Translations under genes and position numbers: made by a program
Assembly: GCA_964057225.1 (NCBI GenBank)
Contig: OZ059897.1
Span: 3,224,001 to 3,288,000 of the forward strand
Direction: 5' to 3'
Source: Auanema rhodensis
Lineage: Eukaryota; Nematoda; Chromadorea; Rhabditida; Rhabditidae
DNA length: 64,000 nucleotides
In this document: positions 24,922-38,610 of the stretch, piece by piece
Layout: every line of letters begins with the position of its first letter
Position numbering within the stretch: the stretch's first letter is position 1
Notes under the pieces: generated by a model
What the model saw: the letters and a program-made list of their open reading frames with translations, nothing else
Told to the model about the DNA's origin: nothing
The model's database searches: none

Positions 24922-26676
24922 AATGATTTTTTCGTTGAATAACATTGTCCATCGTCTTCGTCTTGAAAAAAGGAATCTAAAAACATCTACTTTTTGTGAA
25001 ATTATTTAGAAATTTTTCGGGAAAATTTTTGTCAAAATGTTTTTGGAAGCAATGTTGAGTGTACATGGGAACTCAACATACACTAATGCATTATTTTTCA
25101 AACGATCATAACTTATTTTTGTATAGAGCGTTTCTCAATGTAGTATAGTGCATTCGATGCGGATTTTTAAGCTGCGTCGATCTGTGTTATCCGATTTGAG
25201 TTAGCTTAAAAATGCACCGAGATATCAACTGATATATGTTCACACTTATATCCTCGATTTTCACCCTGAAGAAATGATTTTTTCGTTGAATAACATTGTC
25301 CATCGTCTTCGTCTTGAAAAAAGGAATCTAAAAACATCTACTTTTTGTGAAATTATTTAGAAATTTTTCGGGAAAATTTTTGTCAAAATGTTTTTGGAAG
25401 CAATGTTGAGTGTACATGGGAACTCAACATACACTAATGCATTATTTTTCAAACGATCATAACTAATTTTTGTATAGAGCGTTTCTCAATGTAGTATAGT
25501 GCACTCGATGCGGATTTTTAAGCTGCGTTGATCTGTGTTATCAGATTTGAGTTAACTTAAAAATGCACCGAGATATCAACTGATATAGGTTCACACTTAT
25601 ATCCTCGATTTTCACCCTGAAGAAGTAGTTTTTTCGTTGAAAAACATTGTCCATCGTCTTTGTAATGAAAAAAGGAATCTAAAAACATCTACTTTTTAAG
25701 AAATTATATAGAAATTTTTCGGGAAAATTTTTGTCAAAATGTTTTTGGAAGCAATGTTGAGTGTACATGGGAACTCAACATACACTAATGCATTATTTTT
25801 CAAACGATCATAACTTATTTTTGTATAGAGCGTTTCTCAATGTAGTATAGTGCATTCGATGCGGATTTTTAAGCTGCGTCGATCTGTGTTATCAGATTTG
25901 AGTTAGCTTAAAAATGCACCGAGATATCAACTGATATATGTTCACACTTATATCCTCGATTTTCACCCTGAAGAAATAGTTTTTTCGTTGAAAAACATTG
26001 TCCATCGTCTTTGCCTTGAAAAAAGGAATCTAAAAACATCTACTTTTTGTGAAATTATTTAGAAATTTTTCGGGAAAATTTTTGTCAAAATGTTTTTGGA
26101 AGCAATGTTGAGTGTACATGGGAACTCAACATACACTAATGCATTATTTTTCAAACGATCATAACTTATTTTTGTATAGAGCGTTTCTCAATGTAGTATA
26201 GTGCATTCGATGCGGATTTTTAAGCTGCGTCGATCTGTGTTATCAGATTTGAGTTAGCTTAAAAATGCACCGAAATATCAACTGATATATGTTCACACTT
26301 ATATCCTCGATTTTCACCCTGAAGAAATGATTTTTTCGTTGAATAACATTGTCCATCGTCTTCGTCTTGAAAAAAGGAATCTAAAAACATCTACTTTTTG
26401 TGAAATTATTTAGAAATTTTTCGGGAAAATTTTTGTCAAAATGTTTTTGGAAGCAATGTTGAGTGTACATGGGAACTCAACATACACTAATGCATTATTT
26501 TTCAAACGATCATAACTTATTTTTGTATAGAGCGTTTCTCAATGTAGTATAGTGCATTCGATGCGGATTTTTAAGCTGCGTCGATCTGTGTTATCCGATT
26601 TGAGTTAGCTTAAAAATGCACCGAGATATCAACTGATATATGTTCACACTTATATCCTCGATTTTCACCCTGAAGA
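24922..26676 (+). repeat. Seven-monomer tandem duplication, copy 2
   Basis: P, Q (gcactcgatg), R (tttgtaatg), S (gaaatatc), P, matching 22465-24219. The next monomer, at 26677, is an ordinary Q, the intact counterpart of the chimera at 24220. Confidence 0.88.
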
Positions 26677-28782
26677 AATGATTTTTTCGTTGAATAACAT
26701 TGTCCATCGTCTTCGTCTTGAAAAAAGGAATCTAAAAACATCTACTTTTTGTGAAATTATTTAGAAATTTTTCGGGAAAATTTTTGTCAAAATGTTTTTG
26801 GAAGCAATGTTGAGTGTACATGGGAACTCAACATACACTAATGCATTATTTTTCAAACGATCATAACTAATTTTTGTATAGAGCGTTTCTCAATGTAGTA
26901 TAGTGCATTCGATGCGGATTTTTAAGCTGCGTTGATCTGTGTTATCAGATTTGAGTTAACTTAAAAATGCACCGAGATATCAACTGATATAGGTTCACAC
27001 TTATATCCTCGATTTTCACCCTGAAGAAGTAGTTTTTTCGTTGAAAAACATTGTCCATCGTCTTCGTAATGAAAAAAGGAATCTAAAAACATCTACTTTT
27101 TAAGAAATTATATAGAAATTTTTCGGGAAAATTTTTGTCAAAATGTTTTTGGAAGCAATGTTGAGTGTACATAGGAACTCAACATACACTAATGCATTAT
27201 TTTTCAAACGATCATAACTTATTTTTGTATAGAGCGTTTCTCAATGTAGTATAGTGCATTCGATGCGGATTTTTAAGCTGCGTCGATCTGTGTTATCCGA
27301 TTTGAGTTAGCTTAAAAATGCACCGAGATATCAACTGATATATGTTCACACTTATATCCTCGATTTTCACCCTGAAGAAATGATTTTTTCGTTGAATAAC
27401 ATTGTCCATCGTCTTCGTCTTGAAAAAAGGAATCTAAAAACATCTACTTTTTGTGAAATTATTTAGAAATTTTTCGGGAAAATTTTTGTCAAAATGTTTT
27501 TGGAAGCAATGTTGAGTGTACATGGGAACTCAACATACACTAATGCATTATTTTTCAAACGATCATAACTAATTTTTGTATAGAGCGTTTCTCAATGTAG
27601 TATAGTGCATTCGATGCGGATTTTTAAGCTGCGTTGATCTGTGTTATCAGATTTGAGTTAACTTAAAAATGCACCGAGATATCAACTGATATAGGTTCAC
27701 ACTTATATCCTCGATTTTCACCCTGAAGAAGTAGTTTTTTCGTTGAAAAACATTGTCCATCGTCTTCGTCATGAAAAAAGGAATCTAAAACCATCTACTT
27801 TTTAAGAAATTATATAGAAATTTTTCGGGAAAATTTTTGTCAAAATGTTTTTGGAAGCAATGTTGAGTGTACATGGGAACTCAACATACACTAATGCATT
27901 ATTTTTCAAACGATCATAACTTATTTTTGTATAGAGCGTTTCTCAATGTAGTATAGTGCATTCGATGCGGATTTTTAAGCTGCGTCGATCTGTGTTATCA
28001 GATTTGAGTTAGCTTAAAAATGCACCGAGATATCAACTGATATATGTTCACACTTATATCCTCGATTTTCACCCTGAAGAAATAGTTTTTTCGTTGAAAA
28101 ACATTGTCCATCGTCTTTGCCTTGAAAAAAGGAATCTAAAAACATCTACTTTTTGTGAAATTATTAAGAAATTTTTCGGGAAAATTTTTGTCAAAATGTT
28201 TTTGGAAGCAATGTTGAGTGTACATGGGAACTCAACATACACTAATGCATTATTTTTCAAACGATCATAACTTATTTTTGTATAGAGCGTTTCTCAATGT
28301 AGTATAGTGCATTCGATGCGGATTTTTAAGCTGCGTCGATCTGTGTTATCCGATTTGAGTTAGCTTAAAAATGCACCGAGATATCAACTGATATATGTTC
28401 ACACTTATATCCTCGATTTTCACCCTGAAGAAATGATTTTTTCGTTGAATAACATTGTCCATCGTCTTCGTCTTGAAAAAAGGAATCTAAAAACATCTAC
28501 TTTTTGTGAAATTATTTAGAAATTTTTCGGGAAAATTTTTGTCAAAATGTTTTTGGAAGCAATGTTGAGTGTACATGGGAACTCAACATACACTAATGCA
28601 TTATTTTTCAAACGATCATAACTAATTTCTGTAAATAGCGTTTCTCAATGTAGTATAGTGCATTCGATGCGGATTTTTAAGCTGCGTCGATCTGTGTTAT
28701 CAGATTTGAGTTAGCTTAAAAATGCACCGAGATATCAACTGATATATGTTCACACTTATATCCTCGATTTTCACCCTGAAGA
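26677..28782 (+). repeat. Linker with two chimeric monomers between duplication and D2
   Basis: The six monomers are Q (26677), R/P (27028: R head with cgtaatg, tail with tccg, private acatagga), Q (27379), R (27730, aaccatc), S/P (28081: S head, tccg tail, private attaagaaat) and V (28432). The V copy is probably where the D2 duplication joins: the preceding S/P would normally be followed by a Q, but here a Q/P-type head runs into a ctaatttctg tail. Confidence 0.75.
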
Positions 28783-31700
28783 AATAGTTTTTTCGTTGAA
28801 AAACATTGTCCATCGTCTTTGCCTTGAAAAAAGGCAACTAAAAACATCTACTTTTTGTGAAATTATTTAGAAATTTTTCGGGAAAATTTTTGTCAAAATG
28901 TTTTTGGAAGCAATGTTGAGTGTACATGGGAACTCAACATACACTAATGCATTATTTTTCAAACGATCATAACTTATTTTTGTATAGAGCGTTTCTCAAT
29001 GTAGTATAGTGCATTCGATGCGGATTTTTAAGCTGCGTCGATCTGTGTTATCAGATTTGAGTTAGCTTAAAAATGCACCGAGATATCAACTGATATATGT
29101 TCACACTTATATCCTCGATTTTCACCCTGAAGAAATGATTTTTTCGTTGAATAACATTGTCCATCGTCTTCGTCTTGAAAAAAGGAATCTAAAAACATCT
29201 ACTTTTTGTGAAATTATTTAGAAATTTTTCGGGAAAATTTTTGTCAAAATGTTTTTGGAAGCAATGTTGAGTGTACATGGGAACTCAACATACACTAATG
29301 CATTATTTTTCAAACGATCATAACTAATTTTTGTATTGAGCGTTTCTCAATGTAGTATAGTGCATTCGATGCGGATTTTTAAGCTGCGTTGATCTGTGTT
29401 ATCAGATTTGAGTTAACTTAAAAATGCACCGAGATATCAACTGATATAGGTTCACACTTATATCCTCGATTTTCACCCTGAAGAAGTAGTTTTTTCGTTG
29501 AAAAACATTGTCCATCGTCTTTGTCATGAAAAAAGGAATCTAAAAACATCTACTTCTTGTGAAATTATTTAGAAATTTTTCGGGAAAATTTTTGTCAAAA
29601 TGTTTTTGGAAGCAATGTTGAGTGTACATGGGAACTCAACATACACTAATGCATTATTTTTCAAACGATCATAACTAATTTCTGTAAATAGCGTTTCTCA
29701 ATGTAGTATAGTGCATTCGATGCGGATTTTTAAGCTGCGTCGATCTGTGTTATCAGATTTGAGTTAGCTTAAAAATGCACCGAGATATCAACTGATATAT
29801 GTTCACACTTATATCCTCGATTTTCACCCTGAAGAAATAGTTTTTTCGTTGAAAAACATTGTCAATCGTCTTTGCCTTGAAAAAAGGAATCTAAAAACAT
29901 CTACTTTTTGTGAAATTATTTGGAAATTTTTCGGGAAAATTTTTGTCAAAATGTTTTTGGAAGCAATGTTGAGTGTACATGGGAACTCAACATACACTAA
30001 TGCATTATTTTTCAAACGATCATAACTTATTTTTGTATAGAGCGTTTCTCAATGTAGTATAGTGCATTCGATGCGGATTTTTAAGCTGCGTCGATCTGTG
30101 TTATCAGATTTGAGTTAGCTTAAAAATGCACCGAGATATCAACTGATATATGTTCACACTTATATCCTCGACTTTCACCCTGAAGAAATGATTTTTTCGT
30201 TGAATAACATTGTCCATCGTCTTCGTTTTGGAAAAAAGAATCTAAAAACATCTACTTTTTGTGAAATTATTTAGAAATTTTTCGGGAAAATTTTTGTCAA
30301 AATGTTTTTGGAAGCAATGTTGAGTGTACATGGGAACTCAACATACACTAATGCATTATTTTTCAAACGATCATAACTTATTTTTGTATAGAGCGTTTCT
30401 CAATGTAGTATAGTGCATTCGATGCGGATTTTTAAGCTGCGTCGATCTGTGTTATCAGATTTGAGTTAGCTTAAAAATGCACCGAGATATCAACTGATAT
30501 ATGTTCACACTTATATCCTCGATTTTCACCCTGAAGAAATGATTTTTTCGTTGAATAACATTGTCCATCGTCTCTGTCTTGAAAAAAGGAATCTAAAAAC
30601 ATCTACTTTTTGTGAAATTATTTAGAAATTTTTCGGGAAAATTTTTGTCAAAATGTTTTTGGAAGCAATGTTGAGTGTACATGGGAACTCAACATACACT
30701 AATGCATTATTTTTCAAACGATCATAACTAATTTTTGTATAGAGCGTTTCTCAATGTAGTATAGTGCATTCGATGCGGATTTTTAAGCTGCGTTGATCTG
30801 TGTTATCAGATTTGAGTTAACTTAAAAATGCACCGAGATATCAACTGATATAGGTTCACACTTATATCCTCGATTTTCACCCTGAAGAAGTAGTTTTTTC
30901 GTTGAAAAACATTGTCCATCGTCTTCGTCATGAAAAAAGGAATCTAAAAACATCTACTTTTTAAGAAATTATATAGAAATTTTTCGGGAAAATTTTTGTC
31001 AAAATGTTTTTGGAAGCAATGTTGAGTGTACATGGGAACTCAACATACACTAATGCATTATTTTTCAAACGATCATAACTTATTTTTGTATAGAGCGTTT
31101 CTCAATGTAGTATAGTGCATTCGATGCGGATTTTTAAGTTGCGTTGATCTGTGTTATCAGATTTGAGTTAGCTTAAAAATGCACCGAGATATCAACTGAT
31201 TTATGTTCACACTTATATCCTCGATTTTCACCCTGAAGAACTGATTTTTTCGTTGAATAACATTGTCCATCATCTTCGTCTTGAAAAAAGGAATCTAAAA
31301 ACATCTACTTTTTGTGAAATTATTTAGAAATTTTTCGGGAAAATTTTTGTCAAAATGTTTTTGGAAGCAATGTTGAGTGTACATGGGAACTCAACATACA
31401 CTAATGCATTATTTTTCAAACGATCATAACTAATTTTTGTATAGAGCGTTTCTCAATGTAGTATAGTGCATTCGATGCGGATTTTTAAGCTGCGTTGATC
31501 TGTGTTATCAGATTTGAGTTAACTTAAAAATGCACCGAGATATCAACTGATATAGGTTCACACTTATATCCTCGATTTTCACCCTGAAGAAGTAGTTTTT
31601 TCGTTGAAAAACATTGTCCATCGTCTTCGTCATGAAAAAAGGAATCTAAAAACATCTACTTCTTGTGAAATTATTTAGAAATTTTTCGGGAAAATTTTTG

Positions 31701-34700
31701 TCAAAATGTTTTTGGAAGCAATGTTGAGTGTACATGGGAACTCAACATACACTAATGCATTATTTTTCAAACGATCATAACTAATTTCTGTAAATAGCGT
31801 TTCTCAATAAAGTATAGTGCATTCGATGCGGATTTTTAAGCTGCGTCGATCTGTGTTATCAGATTTGAGTTAGCTTAAAAATGCACCGAGATATCAACTG
31901 ATATATGTTCACACTTATATCCTCGATTTTCACCCTGAAGAAATAGTTTTTTCGTTGAAAAACATTGTCCATCGTCTTTGCCTTGAAAAAAGGAATCTAA
32001 AAACATCTACTTTTTGTGAAATTATTTGGAAATTTTTCGGGAAAATTTTTGTCAAAATGTTTTTGGAAGCAATGTTGAGTGTACATGGGAACTCAACATA
32101 CACTAATGCATTATTTTTCAAACGATCATAACTTATTTTTGTATAGAGCGTTTCTCAATGTAGTATAGTGCATTCGATGCGGATTTTTAAGCTGCGTCGA
32201 TCTGTGTTATCAGATTTGAGTTAGCTTAAAAATGCACCGAGATATCAACTGATATATGTTCACACTTATATCCTCGACTTTCACCCTGAAGAAATGATTT
32301 TTTCGTTGAATAACATTGTCCATCGTCTTCGTTTTGGAAAAAGGAATCTAAAAACATCTACTTTTTGTGAAATTATTTAGAAATTTTTCGGGAAAATTTT
32401 TGTCAAAATGTTTTTGGAAGCAATGTTGAGTGTACATGGGAACTCAACATACACTAATGCATTATTTTTCAAACGATCATAACTTATTTTTGTATAGAGC
32501 GTTTCTCAATGTAGTATAGTGCATTCGATGCGGATTTTTAAGCTGCGTCGATCTGTGTTATCAGATTTGAGTTAGCTTAAAAATGCACCGAGATATCAAC
32601 TGATATATGTTCACACTTATATCCTCGATTTTCACCCTGAAGAAATGATTTTTTCGTTGAATAACATTGTCCATCGTCTCTGTCTTGAAAAAAGGAATCT
32701 AAAAACATCTACTTTTTGTGAAATTATTTAGAAATTTTTCGGGAAAATTTTTGTCAAAATGTTTTTGGAAGCAATGTTGAGTGTACATGGGAACTCAACA
32801 TACACTAATGCATTATTTTTCAAACGATCATAACTAATTTTTGTATAGAGCGTTTCTCAATGTAGTATAGTGCATTCGATGCGGATTTTTAAGCTGCGTT
32901 GATCTGTGTTATCAGATTTGAGTTAACTTAAAAATGCACCGAGATATCAACTGATATAGGTTCACACTTATATCCTCGATTTTCACCCTGAAGAAGTAGT
33001 TTTTTCGTTGAAAAACATTGTCCATCGTCTTCGTCATGAAAAAAGGAATCTAAAAACATCTACTTTTTAAGAAATTATATAGAAATTTTTCGGGAAAATT
33101 TTTGTCAAAATGTTTTTGGAAGCAATGTTGAGTGTACATGGGAACTCAACATACACTAATGCATTATTTTTCAAACGATCATAACTTATTTTTGTATAGA
33201 GCGTTTCTCAATGTAGTATAGTGCATTCGATGCGGATTTTTAAGTTGCGTTGATCTGTGTTATCAGATTTGAGTTAGCTTAAAAATGCACCGAGATATCA
33301 ACTGATTTATGTTCACACTTATATCCTCGATTTTCACCCTGAAGAAATGATTTTTTCGTTGAATAACATTGTCCATCATCTTCGTCTTGAAAAAAGGAAT
33401 CTAAAAACATCTACTTTTTGTGAAATTATTTAGAAATTTTTCGGGAAAATTTTTGTCAAAATGTTTTTGGAAGCAATGTTGAGTGTACATGGGAACTCAA
33501 CATACACTAATGCATTATTTTTCAAACGATCATAACTTATTTTTGTATAGAGCGTTTCTCAATGTAGTATAGTGCATTCGATGCGGATTTTTAAGCTGCG
33601 TCGATCTGTGTTATCAGATTTGAGTTAGCTTAAAAATGCACCGAGATATCAACTGATATATGTTCACACTTATATCCTCGACTTTCACCCTGAAGAAATG
33701 ATTTTTTCGTTGAATAACATTGTCCATCGTCTTCGTCTTGAAAAAAGGAATCTAAAAACATCTACTTTTTGTGAAATTATTTAGAAATTTTTCGGGAAAA
33801 TTTTTGTCAAAATGTTTTTGGAAGCAATGTTGAGTGTACATGGGAACTCAACATACACTAATGCATTATTTTTCAAACGATCATAACTAATTTTTGTAAA
33901 TAGCGTTTCTCAAGGTAGTATAGTGCATTCGATGCGGATTTTTAAGCTGCGTCGATCTGTGTTATCAGATTTGAGTTAGCTTAAAAATGCACCGAGATAT
34001 CAACTGATATATGTTCACACTTATATCCTCGACTTTCACCCTGAAGAAATGATTTTTTCGTTGAATAACATTGTCCATCGTCTTCGTCTTGAAAAAAGGA
34101 ATCTAAAAACATCTACTTTTTGTGAAATTATTTAGAAATTTTTCGGGAAAATTTTTGTCAAAATGTTTTTGGAAGCAATGTTGAGTGTACATGGGAACTC
34201 AACATACACTAATGCATTATTTTTCAAACGATCATAACTTATTTTTGTATAGAGCGTTTCTCAATGTAGTATAGTGCATTCGATGCGGATTTTTGAGCTG
34301 CGTCGATCTGTGTTATCAGATTTGAGTTAGCTTAAAAATGCACCGAGATATCAACTGATATATGTTCACACTTATATCCTCGATTTTCACCCTGAAGAAA
34401 TGATTTTTTCGTTGAATAACATTGTCCATCGTCTTCGTCTTGAAAAAAGGAATCTAAAAACATCTACTTTTTGTGAAATTATTTAGAAATTTTTCGGGAA
34501 AATTTTTGTCAAAATGTTTTTGGAAGCAATGTTGAGTGTACATGGGAACTCAACATACACTAATGCATTATTTTTCAAACAATCATAACTAATTTTTGTA
34601 TAGAGCGTTTCTCAATGTAGTATAGTGCATTCGATGCGGATTTTTAAGCTGCGTTGATCTGTGTTATCAGATTTGAGTTAACTTAAAAATGCACCGAGAT

Positions 34701-36855
34701 ATCAACTGATATAGGTTCACACTTATATCCTCGATTTTCACCCTGAAGAAGTAGTTTTTTCGTTGAAAAACATTGTCCATCGTCTTCGTCATGAAAAAAG
34801 GAATCTAAAAACATCTACTTTTTAAGAAATTATATAGAAATTTTTCGGGAAAATTTTTGTCAAAATGTTTTTGGAAGCAATGTTGAGTGTACATGGGAAC
34901 TCAACATACACTAATGCATTATTTTTCAAACGATCATAACTTATTTTTGTATAGAGCGTTTCTCAATGTAGTATAGTGCATTCGATGCGGATTTTTAAGC
35001 TGCGTCGATCTGTGTTATCAGATTTGAGTTAGCTTAAAAATGCACCGAGATATCAACTGATATATGTTCACACTTATATCCTCGATTTTCACCCTGAAGA
35101 AATGATTTTTTCGTTGAATAACATTGTCCATCGTCTTCGTCTTGAAAAAAGGAATCTAAAAACATCTACTTTTTGTGAAATTATTTAGAAATTTTTCGGG
35201 AAAATTTTTGTCAAAATGTTTTTGGAAGCAATGTTGAGTGTACATGGGAACTCAACATACACTAATGCATTATTTTTCAAACGATCATAACTAATTTTTG
35301 TAAATAGCGTTTCTCAAGGTAGTATAGTGCATTCGATGCGGATTTTTAAGCTGCGTCGATCTGTGTTATCAGATTTGAGTTAGCTTAAAAATGCACCGAG
35401 ATATCAACTGATATATGTTCACACTTATATCCTCGATTTTCACCCTGAAGAAATGATTTTTTGGTTGAAAAACATTGTCCATCGTCTTCGTCTTAAAAAA
35501 AGGAATCTAAAAACACCTACTTCTTGTGAAATTATTTAGAAATTTTTCGGGAAAATTTTTGTCAAAATGTTTTTGGAAGCAATGTTGAGTGTACATGGGA
35601 ACTCAACATACACTAATGCATTATTTTTCAAACGATCATAACTAATTTTTGTAAATAGCGTTTCTCAAGGTAGTATAGTGCATTCGATGCGGATTTTTAA
35701 GCTGCGTCGATCTGTGTTATCAGATTTGAGTTAGCTTAAAAATGCACCGAGATATCAACTGATATATGTTCACACTTATATCCTCGACTTTCACCCTGAA
35801 GAAATGATTTTTTCGTTGAATAACATTGTCCATCGTCTTCGTTTTGGAAAAAGGAATCTAAAAACATCTACTTTTTGTGAAATTATTTAGAAATTTTTCG
35901 GGAAAATTTTTGTCAAAATGTTTTTGGAAGCAATGTTGAGTGTACATGGGAACTCAACATACACTAATGCATTATTTTTCAAACGATCATAACTTATTTT
36001 TGTATAGAGCGTTTCTCAATGTAGTATAGTGCATTCGATGCGGATTTTTAAGCTGCGTCGATCTGTGTTATCAGATTTGAGTTAGCTTAAAAATGCACCG
36101 AGATATCAACTGATATATGTTCACACTTATATCCTCGATTTTCACCCTGAAGAAATGATTTTTTCGTTGAATAACATTGTCCATCGTCTCTGTCTTGAAA
36201 AAAGGAATCTAAAAACATCTACTTTTTGTGAAATTATTTAGAAATTTTTCGGGAAAATTTTTGTCAAAATGTTTTTGGAAGCAATGTTGAGTGTACATGG
36301 GAACTCAACATACACTAATGCATTATTTTTCAAACGATCATAACTAATTTTTGTATAGAGCGTTTCTCAATGAAGTATAGTGCATTCGATGCGGATTTTT
36401 AAGCTGCGTTGATCTGTGTTATCAGATTTGAGTTAACTTAAAAATGCACCGAGATATCAACTGATATAGGTTCACACTTATATCCTCGATTTTCACCCTG
36501 AAGAAGTAGTTTTTTCGTTGAAAAACATTGTCCATCGTCTTCGTCATGAAAAAAGGAATCTAAAAACATCTACTTTTTAAGAAATTATATAGAAATTTTT
36601 CGGGAAAATTTTTGTCAAAATGTTTTTGGAAGCAATGTTGAGTGTACATGGGAACTCAACATACACTAATGCATTATTTTTCAAACGATCATAACTTATT
36701 TTTGTATAGAGCGTTTCTCAATGTAGTATAGTGCGTTCGATGCGGATTTTTAAGCTGCGTCGATCTGTGTTATCAGATTTGAGTTAGCTTAAAAATGCAC
36801 CGAGATATCAACTGATATATGTTCACACTTATATCCTCGATTTTCACCCTGAAGA

Positions 36856-38610
36856 AATGATTTTTTCGTTGAATAACATTGTCCATCGTCTTCGTCTTGA
36901 AAAAAGGAATCTAAAAACATCTACTTTTTGTGAAATTATTTAGAAATTTTTCGGGAAAATTTTTGTCAAAATGTTTTTGGAAGCAATGTTGAGTGTACAT
37001 GGGAACTCAACATACACTAATGCATTATTTTTCGAACGATCATAACTAATTTTTGTAAATAGCGTTTCTCAAGGTAGTATAGTGCATTCGATGCGGATTT
37101 TTAAGCTGCGTCGATCTGTGTTATCAGATTTGAGTTAGCTTAAAAATGCACCGAGATATCAACTGATATAGGTTCACACTTATATCCTCGATTTTCAAAC
37201 TGAAGAATTGATTTTTTTGTTGAATAACATTGTCCATCGTCTTCGTCTTGAAAAAAGGAATCTAAAAACATCTACTTTTTGTGAAATTATCTAGAAATTT
37301 TTCGGGAAAATTTTTGTCAAAATGTTTTTGGAAGCAATGTTGAGTGTACATGGGAACTCAACATACACTAATGCATTATTTTTCAAACGATCATAACTAT
37401 TTTCTCTAAATAGCGTTTCTCAATGTAGTATAGTGCATTCGATGCGGATTTTTAAGTTGCGTTGATCTGTGTTATCAGATTTGAGTTAGCTTAAAAATGC
37501 ACCGAGATATCAACTGATATATGTTCACACTTATATCCTCGATTTTCACCCTGAAGAAATGATTTTTTCGTTGAATAACATTGTCCATCGTCTTCGTCTT
37601 GAAAAAAGGAATCTAAAAACATCTACTTTTTGTGAAATTATTTAGAAATTTTTCGGGAAAATTTTTGTCAAAATGTTTTTGGAAGCAATGTTGAGTGTAC
37701 ATGGGAACTCAACATACACTAATGCATTATTTTTCGAACGATCATAACTAATTTTTGTAAATAGCGTTTCTCAAGGTAGTATAGTGCATTCGATGCGGAT
37801 TTTTAAGCTGCGTCGATCTGTGTTATCAGATTTGAGTTAGCTTAAAAATGCACCGAGATATCAACTGATATAGGTTCACACTTATATCCTCGATTTTCAA
37901 ACTGAAGAATTGATTTTTTTGTTGAATAACATTGTCCATCGTCTTCGTCTTGAAAAAAGGAATCTAAAAACATCTACTTTTTGTGAAATTATCTAGAAAT
38001 TTTTCGGGAAAATTTTTGTCAAAATGTTTTTGGAAGCAATGTTGAGTGTACATGGGAACTCAACATACACTAATGCATTATTTTTCAAACGATCATAACT
38101 ATTTTCTGTAAATAGCGTTTCTCAATGTAGTATAGTGCATTCGATGCGGATTTTTAAGTTGCGTTGATCTGTGTTATCAGATTTGAGTTAGCTTAAAAAT
38201 GCACCGAGATATCAACTGATATATGTTCACACTTATATCCTCGATTTTCAAACTGAAGAATTGATTTTTTTGTTGAATAACATTGTCCATCGTCTTCGTC
38301 TTGAAAAAAGGAATCTAAAAACATCTACTTTTTGTGAAATTATCTAGAAATTTTTCGGGAAAATTTTTGTCAAAATGTTTTTGGAAGCAATGTTGAGTGT
38401 ACATGGGAACTCAACATACACTAATGCATTATTTTTCAAACGATCATAACTATTTTCTGTAAATAGCGTTTCTCAATGTAGTATAGTGCATTCGATGCGG
38501 ATTTTTAAGTTGCGTTGATCTGTGTTATCAGATTTGAGTTAGCTTAAAAATGCACCGAGATATCAACTGATATATGTTCACACTTATATCCTCGATTTTC
38601 ACCCTGAAGA
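36856..38610 (+). repeat. T-U-T-U-U segment of D2
   Basis: T copies at 36856 and 37558 both carry ttcgaacg and end in tcaaactg. U copies lie at 37207, 37909 and 38260; 37207 has the private ctctaaat. D1 has T-U-U at the matching place, so D2 gained a T-U dimer of 702 bp after the blocks separated. Confidence 0.8.

Noticed and set aside
31807-31812. AATAAA polyadenylation signal
   Set aside because: Created by a private change (caataaag) in a single monomer, with no gene upstream.
10168-32121. Minus-strand open frames of 63 residues at 10168, 10519, 12625, 24208, 28069, 29824 and 31930
   Set aside because: They appear only where a substitution at offsets 85-87 removes a TAA on the minus strand; the rest of the array has the stop. 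The opposite strand is open over the same bases for the same reason. The 351-bp period is divisible by three, so frames repeat without needing selection.
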